NCBI GenBank assembly: GCA_001695595.3
Contig: MBPM02000110.1
Span: 62,001 to 126,000, forward strand
Direction: 5' to 3'
DNA length: 64,000 nucleotides
Source: Plasmopara viticola
Taxonomy: Eukaryota; Oomycota; Peronosporomycetes; Peronosporales; Peronosporaceae
The position numbers were made by a program, and so were the translations under genes. Of this stretch, positions 58,518 through 64,000 are shown piece by piece; within the stretch, counting starts at the first letter, position 1, and each line of letters begins with the position of its first letter. The notes below the pieces were generated by a model, which saw only the letters and a program-made list of their open reading frames with translations, was not told where the DNA came from and searched no databases.

Positions 58518-58655
58518 TCGTTGAGTGGCTCGGGCGCTTTTGCCACCAAGCGCCGCTACACCAATGGGGCAGCTGCCGTTCATTTCGCTTCGCTGCAACA
58601 CGTCGTTGTGCTGGCAGCCCTTGGCATGCTATCGCTGGGGCTATTGCTTTCCTAA
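58518..58655 (+). other. In-frame continuation of the elicitin gene after TGA, with GPI-anchor-like signal
   Basis: Forty-five codons in the same frame as the elicitin, ending at TAA (58653-58655). The peptide starts SLSGSGAFA, has a small-residue/spacer region (NGAAAVHFAS) and ends with a 15-residue hydrophobic run (VVVLAALGMLSLGLL). This is the usual layout of a GPI-attachment signal: small omega-site residues, spacer, hydrophobic tail, stop. Such a layout in the correct frame is unlikely by chance, so it is most likely the original C-terminus. No splice pair removes the TGA in frame. Confidence 0.7.
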
Positions 58656-58833
58656 GTCCTTGAAAGTGTCTACGAATGCAGTGTTTTCCAGCAACGCGCA
58701 GAGTAAATTTGCTTTAATATTTGCCGCTTAACGATCAGGTGCACAGGTTTGAAGCATCTGTTGATACGCGTAGCTACTATAGTTAGTCACTTTTTTGAGC
58801 TTGAATAACGCACGAATTATCAAAGCAAAACCT

Positions 58834-60420
58834 CTATTTCTCTTCAGTACTCCGAGCTAGCACGGCGCTATGCTGCCCACCCGCTTCGACCTGAAGGATC
58901 TCTGCCTTGCCAAACTGCTCCTCCCTTCCTTCTTTGTCCTTGCCCAATGTAGCTTTTGACCAATCCAGTTGACGCGGTTTATTTTCATCACGATCTACTC
59001 CATTGCCGAGTGCAAGCATGTCGCCGTATCCCCACGAAAAGATTGCGTTGCTCTCGGTGAGCGCAAGGACGTGATTTGAACCTGACGCAACCATGCGCAC
59101 CACGCTTGAGCCTCCATTCTTGGGTGTTGGTATCGTCACCTTCTGCGGACAATCTTTAAACTCACCAGTGCTGCAGTGCTCGAGCACACCGAGCTGACCA
59201 GAGTCGGCACGACCAAACGTGTAGACATCACCGTCGTTCGTTAAGATGATCGAATGGTGCGTGCCTCCGTCCACGAACGCAACGTTCGTAGAGCTAAGCT
59301 CCTCGACAAGCTGCAGCTCGGTACAATTCTCAGTGCCACCAATCCCTAGTTGGCCATAATTGTTGAGACCACACGTGTACAGATATCCCTTCGCGCTTAG
59401 AGCAAACAGACTGTGGTACGAGCCACAACCAATGGCCTTGACCGCCGGTAACGGCTCTTTTCCAAGCGTCACGAGCTTTGGCTGCAAATGATCTCTGTAC
59501 ACCATCTCCACCTTGTAGTCCCCTTTAGTGTCCTTCATTTCAGCCTCTACCTGACGGCCAAGCTGGCCCATTTCGCCCAGTCCCCACGAGTAGACACGGC
59601 CGTCATTGGTCCGCACGAGGTTGAACGAGCTACCACAGCGCACGTCGGCAACGTTCTCAAGAGCCTTGATCCAATATGGCGCCGTCTGTTTCTGCTTGAA
59701 CGCGTCCTTGGACGACCGTGCGTCGCACCACTGTTTGCCCTCCTTGTCCCGGTAACAGCCCCACGTATAGACTTTGCCACTGAGCGTCACTACGGCCGTG
59801 TGGCAGTCGCCGCCTACAATCTGAATGGCCGTGTCCCGCTGCGATCCAAAGCCTTTCACCCTAGTAGGTACGTTCTCATCGCCGTCGCGGCCCAGTGCTC
59901 CATCGTCATCGCAGCCCCACGTGTAGACCTCGCCACTTGCTGTGATTGCAGCGGAGTGGAGGCCACCACAGGCGACACGAACGATCTGGAGCGTGGCCAA
60001 TGGACGGACGACGCGTGGGAATCTCGTCATGAGATCGCTGTCGCTTTCCACGCCGTGGCCGAGCTGACCACAGTCCCCGCTGCCAAAAGTCAGCAGGTGG
60101 CCAAAGTCGGGACCAAACTTTGCATGGATCTCGCGCACGTACATCAGATACTCTTTCATGTTTTGTTCCCAGCTGTCAACCTTGTTGTACGTCCATTGTG
60201 CCTTGAGAGTCGTCACAAAGGCGCGGTTAAGCGCTGCGAGCTGGCGCGCGGCTTCCTGCGCTCGTGTGGTTGACGTGGCCGTCACAATCTTGCGTGCCTT
60301 TAGCACCTGGTTTGAGGCACGAGGAAACCTATCGTCCTCGCTGTTGGAGTTGGCTGGGGCAGCCAGAGTTGCCTCATACTGATCCTTAGATACGCCCACG
60401 TCAACACGTCCACGCTTCAT
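58834..60420 (-). CDS. RCC1-repeat (seven-bladed propeller) protein
   Basis: A single exon of 528 residues from the ATG at 60420. After a basic, helical N-terminus of about 100 residues, seven RCC1-type blades are visible: LLTFGSGDCGQLGHG, VYTWGCDDDGALGRD, VYTWGCYRDKEG, VYSWGLGEMGQLGRQ, LYTCGLNNYGQLGIG, VYTFGRADSGQLG and IFSWGYGDMLALGNG, each followed by a CG..HS or similar turn. RCC1 itself is the chromatin-bound nucleotide exchanger for Ran, giving nuclear transport and spindle cues. The length, the early NLS-like MKRGR and SRDKE-like inserts fit RCC1 reasonably, but many RCC1-fold proteins have other roles. It is divergent from CFAP300 with 173 bp between start codons. Confidence 0.85.
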   Translation of the reverse strand: MKRGRVDVGVSKDQYEATLAAPANSNSEDDRFPRASNQVLKARKIVTATSTTRAQEAARQLAALNRAFVTTLKAQWTYNKVDSWEQNMKEYLMYVREIHAKFGPDFGHLLTFGSGDCGQLGHGVESDSDLMTRFPRVVRPLATLQIVRVACGGLHSAAITASGEVYTWGCDDDGALGRDGDENVPTRVKGFGSQRDTAIQIVGGDCHTAVVTLSGKVYTWGCYRDKEGKQWCDARSSKDAFKQKQTAPYWIKALENVADVRCGSSFNLVRTNDGRVYSWGLGEMGQLGRQVEAEMKDTKGDYKVEMVYRDHLQPKLVTLGKEPLPAVKAIGCGSYHSLFALSAKGYLYTCGLNNYGQLGIGGTENCTELQLVEELSSTNVAFVDGGTHHSIILTNDGDVYTFGRADSGQLGVLEHCSTGEFKDCPQKVTIPTPKNGGSSVVRMVASGSNHVLALTESNAIFSWGYGDMLALGNGVDRDENKPRQLDWSKATLGKDKEGREEQFGKAEILQVEAGGQHSAVLARSTEEK

Positions 60421-60593
60421 CGTTGCGAAGGATAATCTGTCGACAACGGTAGTGGGGAGAGGACAGAATACTACGCCTTAAGTGACAAAAAAATGTGTCT
60501 ATACTTTAGTGACAAAAGATTGTGTCTGTAATTTATTTTGAAAAAATACCATGAAATCGTGCGACGCTTGGTAATGTCAAAGAATCCTTGAAA
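60421..60593. promoter_or_regulatory. Divergent promoter interval, RCC1-repeat gene / CFAP300
   Basis: 173 bases separate two divergent start codons. Two near-identical words (AAGTGACAAAAAAATGTGTCTATA and TAGTGACAAAAGATTGTGTCTGTA) occur at about 60480 and 60510, a 30-bp spaced direct repeat that could be a shared regulatory element. Confidence 0.45.
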
Positions 60594-61490
60594 ATGGATT
60601 GCAGAGATGGCGCACCGCCTACTCTTGACCCCATTACGTCGCCAAGCACTTTGTTCGAGCATCTTCCACACGCGCTTCCAGTACTACACAACTACGAGAT
60701 CCGACAAAAGTTGCTCCAATGGCATTTGAGCGACACGCTGCATTTGCACCGGTTTCTCGTGCACCGACAATTGCCTGTCGAAGCGGATGAAGCACTAATC
60801 GCGGAGTTCTTTCAAGCCGATAATGTCCACCAGATTCTGCCGGTGCGTACACACTTGTCGAATTGAGAACCAATGACTTGATGTCGAGCTCATCATATTG
60901 CACTGCAAAAGCTTCCTACACACCTCGGGAGCTTCACATTGAAAGAGACCCCATCTAAACCAGGCAACGCCTCTGCATTGAATGTTGAGCGATTGCACGT
61001 GAGTGTAACGAGCATGGCTTTCTTTGAAAAGCTAGAGTCAGCCGGAATTGTGGCCACGGATGGCAGTGTGCGCGGTTGTATGGACGAAGATTTTGACGGC
61101 TGCAGAGCGGGAGATCTGCTCACCGAGATGAGGGCGAATCCAGACTCGGACAATTGCGACGTGTTTTCGACCGAGGAGCAACAAGAGTTTATCTTTCAGC
61201 TCTTTTTTGCACTCGTGATTGGAGGCGGGGCCTTACGTCAAGCGGATGTACGAGTCCAAGCTTACGAAGACATGACGCGCACGCTGTATCGCGCACTCGT
61301 GTCGGTAAAGAAGAACAACGTCGATGCGTATGACACTCGAGACATTGAGATCACGTCGCGCGTGTATCGAGTAAGTGGGGACGCGCTTTTCCAAGCCTCT
61401 CCGTCGCGGTTTCATACGTGTTTTGTCATCCTAGACGCTCGGAAGCGTAGGCTCACCGTCTGGTATTGCCCCTTCCGAGCATCGTGGTAA
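60594..61490 (+). CDS. CFAP300: CFAP300, flagellar dynein-arm assembly factor
   Basis: Two exons (60594-60842 and 60912-61490) joined in phase 0 over a 69-bp intron give 275 residues, close to the animal protein's length. Family-matching blocks are MAFFEKLESAGIVATDGSV, EEQQEFIFQLFFALVIGGGA, YEDMTRTLYRALVSVKKN and DIEITSRVYRVSGDAL. In animals CFAP300 (C11orf70) is needed for assembly of outer and inner dynein arms of motile cilia. Its presence implies motile zoospore flagella. It is divergent from the RCC1-repeat gene. Confidence 0.8.
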
Positions 61491-61582
61491 TTAAAAAGAG
61501 TGGATAAATTACGCGCACCGAAAATAAATTGGTTTTGATTGGTTAAATTATCTCCATCTGTCACCACACGCTCGAATTCCTA

Positions 61583-62851
61583 ATGAAGCGCCTGCCGATC
61601 CGGCTGGGCACTCTACGGACGTCAGTGAAGCCCTCTAGTATCGTAAAAGCCTCACCACAACTTGATGAAGGTTTATTGATATGTAATGCGTCGCTCTCTC
61701 GAGTGTGCCACGTGTGCACGACGCAAGGAGCGAGATATACGTGTCCGCGCTGCAACACTCCGTATTGTAGTGTGCAGTGCTATCGTTCCCATGGGGAAGG
61801 CTGTACAGAGCAATTCTTTGAAAGCCACGTACGTAGTGAACTAACAGTTTCGTTAAATAGAGGAGGAAACGAGGACAGGAAGCAGCAACAGAACATGCAA
61901 GAGCTGCTGAAGCGAGTGCGAGTGTTTCAGGACGAGCAACAGCAGTTGGTGGACGAAGCCGACGATACGGAAGCGCTGATGCAGAGGATGCAAGAGCTAG
62001 CTCTTCTAGACAAGTCAGGACAGCTGACTATTGATAGTTTAAGTGAAGAAGAAAAGAAAAAGTTTCTGAGCGAAGTGGCCGATGGGAGACTGAGCAAACT
62101 CGTGGAGCTTTGGGTGCCGTGGTGGCAAATGAGTGAACGCAAGTACCGAAGCGAAACATCGTTAAGACGCTGTCAATTAATACTTGAGAGTATTGCCAGC
62201 AACCACCACGTAGACGAAGCTGTGGGAGAGCCTTTAGTGTTGTATCCCGTTGGGCTCTTTACAAACAGTGACGCGAAGGAAATGCCGCAGAGTATGAGCG
62301 CGCTACTACCTACTGGGGGGCAGCCGTCGCCACTGCTGCGGTATAATTTGGTGGAAATGCTGTCAGCGTACGCGTTAATGCTTCGCGTGTTTAACGGTGA
62401 CTACACGCAAGATCTAGCAGAGGCGGCCTTCATGTTGTTGGACCTTTGTCGTGTCCTCAATGAGGACGCGCGCTACGAAACTTTGGAGCACGTTTGCTTG
62501 GCTTGTCTGGAGAAACAGTCGACAGCGGGTTTAGCTGCAAATGTGCTAGCAATCCAAGACACAGAGCAGATCTTATGCACAGAGGTGTTTCTACTTGATG
62601 CCTTGAGCGACATGCGTACATTATTGCAGCGGTATCAGCAAGATCTAAAGAGTTGCAAAGAGACCGATAAACAGATGAAAAGAGAGACAAAGACAGCGAT
62701 GAAAAAACTCTCAGCTGTGCAGAGCAAGCTGAGGTTCTACCAAATTTGGGCCTATGTGACTCCAATCGAGGAGTTTCAAACACTAGCTGCTGATCTCGCA
62801 GTGTACAGGAAAGACCAGGACTTGTTTTGGACACAGAGAACAATACGATAA
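61583..62851 (+). CDS. ZNHIT2: ZNHIT2-like HIT zinc-finger protein
   Basis: A single exon of 422 residues. The HIT-type finger (about 42-75) has CHVCTTQGARYTCPRCNTPY followed by CSVQCYRSHGEGC. The following region is helical and acidic (EEEKKKFLSEVADGRLSKLV; VELWVPWWQ), and the C-terminal half is helical to the end. HIT finger, VELWVPWW and length match ZNHIT2, which works with the R2TP/HSP90 co-chaperone in building the U5 snRNP and other large assemblies. The gene is 92 bp downstream of CFAP300 and convergent with the PH-domain gene. Confidence 0.8.
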   Translation: MKRLPIRLGTLRTSVKPSSIVKASPQLDEGLLICNASLSRVCHVCTTQGARYTCPRCNTPYCSVQCYRSHGEGCTEQFFESHVRSELTVSLNRGGNEDRKQQQNMQELLKRVRVFQDEQQQLVDEADDTEALMQRMQELALLDKSGQLTIDSLSEEEKKKFLSEVADGRLSKLVELWVPWWQMSERKYRSETSLRRCQLILESIASNHHVDEAVGEPLVLYPVGLFTNSDAKEMPQSMSALLPTGGQPSPLLRYNLVEMLSAYALMLRVFNGDYTQDLAEAAFMLLDLCRVLNEDARYETLEHVCLACLEKQSTAGLAANVLAIQDTEQILCTEVFLLDALSDMRTLLQRYQQDLKSCKETDKQMKRETKTAMKKLSAVQSKLRFYQIWAYVTPIEEFQTLAADLAVYRKDQDLFWTQRTIR

Positions 62852-63122
62852 GCTTCTCATGGAATTTGCTTCATCCCGACTTCAATTCATTTGCAATTCT
62901 TTGCCCTACATGTTGTACGCACAGCACGATCTTGTGCCTTCAGTTTCATTCGCTGCATCGCGATACGTTCATCGTAGCCACTCCACTGTTTCCTATAATT
63001 TCCTGCGTTATACTACCACTTCATAAAGTATCTTCCACGCAGAGCGTCTTCACCGCTGCACCTCGTTGGTTAAAACACAAACGCCTCGTGTTTCTCAAGT
63101 CAAATAAACAGCCTCGTGTCTC

Positions 63123-64000
63123 TCAAGCCGCGGGCGTTGAAGATCCCACTTGCAAAGCCATCAATGCCGACGTCCACTTGTTAAACTCTCGCGTCGACGT
63201 TGCTGTGAGAATGAGCTTCTTACCAGCCTGACTAAACTCGGGCGTCGTGATGCTGATTGAGAGGTTGCGTGGGTCCGAAATGTCAATTTTAGCATCGGCT
63301 AGCGAAATGGTGCTGCTCTTTGCGCCAACTTGATGAATCAAGCTCTCCTTTTTGTAGCCTGTGAGACGATTGCCGCGCAGCACGAAATACCGCTTCTTGG
63401 AGACAAGAAAGCGCCTGCTGCTTGCCACCTTGAGCATCCCTTGTGTGCACGTAAAAGGCAAAATAGCACGCACCCAAATGACAGGTCCAATAAAGTTATC
63501 AATCAAGACGTAGTCAGTCTTGCTTGTGGAAATCGTGAGCTCTTGGTACTTGGACCGCGAGCTCACAGTGACAATCTGGGAGCACATAATCTCGTCCTCT
63601 AATAAATTCGTGTCTTTATTGACAAACAAAAGCCGTTCGTGGTTCGTGAGCAAGAGATGGAACCGTTTCTTGCGCTTGAGCGACACGGGGCCGGCCAGTA
63701 AAATGCACTCTCGAGTCTTGAGTAGATTATCCCACAGCCGCATGAACGGAGATCGCACGAGGGCCACGAGGGCATTGTTATTCTTTCGCTTGATAGCACA
63801 ACACACGTCTGGTCGCATCGCAAGCACCATATCCTTCAACAGATCCACTTCTTTTTGGGTCAACGCGCCGTCCGTGCCCAATCCGTCGCAAAACTCGAGC
63901 ATCTCTTCCACCAGCATATTCTCGCCGTCAACGCCACTCATCATGGACGCCGCCGAGCCACGACGTGATCCAAAACTGTCGACGTTGCTCAATCGAGGCG
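63123..64000 (-). CDS. Tandem PH-domain protein, 5' part beyond the window
   Basis: The minus-strand frame stays open to the window edge, so only the C-terminal part (about 292 residues) is seen. No ATG is needed inside the window. A Ser/Gly-rich linker is followed by a helical stretch (MLVEEMLEFCDGLGTDG), then two pleckstrin homology domains. The first spans about residues 103-182 of the visible part (VSLKRKKRFHLLLTNHERLL; resembles PDK1-type PH). The second spans about 184-282 (KVASSRRFLVSKKRYFVLRG; ends FNKWTSALMALQ with the PH-typical Trp). PH domains bind phosphoinositides or proteins at membranes. A kinase domain further upstream, as in PDK1-like enzymes, is possible but cannot be seen. 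Confidence 0.7.
   Translation of the reverse strand, partial: PRLSNVDSFGSRRGSAASMMSGVDGENMLVEEMLEFCDGLGTDGALTQKEVDLLKDMVLAMRPDVCCAIKRKNNNALVALVRSPFMRLWDNLLKTRECILLAGPVSLKRKKRFHLLLTNHERLLFVNKDTNLLEDEIMCSQIVTVSSRSKYQELTISTSKTDYVLIDNFIGPVIWVRAILPFTCTQGMLKVASSRRFLVSKKRYFVLRGNRLTGYKKESLIHQVGAKSSTISLADAKIDISDPRNLSISITTPEFSQAGKKLILTATSTREFNKWTSALMALQVGSSTPAA

Noticed and set aside
59488..60273. 261-codon plus-strand frame antisense to the RCC1-repeat gene
   Set aside because: The minus strand carries seven clear RCC1 blades; the antisense translation has no recognisable feature.
1..64000. CRISPR array, rRNA or tRNA genes
   Set aside because: No regularly spaced repeat array with unique spacers, and no rRNA or cloverleaf-forming sequence was seen; repeats present have only two or three copies.

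Overview
The window reads as nuclear DNA of an oomycete of the Peronosporales type. This rests on an elicitin-like protein (a family known from oomycetes), a PDR-type ABC transporter relic, short GT-AG introns (40 to 100 bp) in otherwise compact genes, and compact gene islands separated by long repeat-rich gaps. A DPY30/RSP2-like protein and a CFAP300 homologue are flagellar genes, so the organism probably makes swimming zoospores (for example Phytophthora or Plasmopara rather than a downy mildew that has lost flagella). The species is inference.

Layout. (1) 1-11.6 kb has no intact gene; a decayed hAT transposon lies at about 1.5-3.8 kb. (2) 11.6-27.9 kb is a gene island: an AAAP-type amino acid transporter, a very large TRF4/PAPD5-type poly(A) polymerase, a convergent three-exon gene with a DAM1-like domain and a winged-helix-like tail, a 240-residue orphan, and a PIKfyve/FAB1 lipid kinase with an added N-terminal PDZ-like domain. 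(3) 27.9-41.2 kb is a graveyard: a virus fibre-like fragment abuts a wrecked PDR transporter, an intact SURNod19-like membrane protein follows, and then several kilobases of decayed viral-type coding sequence include a D5-like primase-helicase relic and a GIY-YIG nuclease relic. (4) 42.4-44.0 kb holds the DPY30-domain gene. (5) 44-50 kb is gene-poor, with a MULE transposase relic and a 115-bp near-perfect palindrome. (6) 50-64 kb is a dense island: SLY1, mitochondrial IF2, an SLC25 carrier, a NudE-like coiled coil, the elicitin, an RCC1-repeat protein, CFAP300, ZNHIT2 and a tandem-PH protein cut by the window edge.

The intact genes are mostly housekeeping: RNA tailing, endosomal PI(3,5)P2 synthesis, ER-Golgi fusion, mitochondrial translation and transport, chromosome/microtubule attachment and flagellar assembly. 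Exon structures were built by hand from splice sites and reading phase. Family assignments come from recognised motifs, not database searches.

Most worth checking: the DAM1-like/winged-helix fusion; an elicitin whose GPI-anchor signal lies just beyond an in-frame TGA; the endogenous virus relics; a mitochondrial IF2 that appears to lack its C-terminal tRNA-binding domain; and the palindrome.
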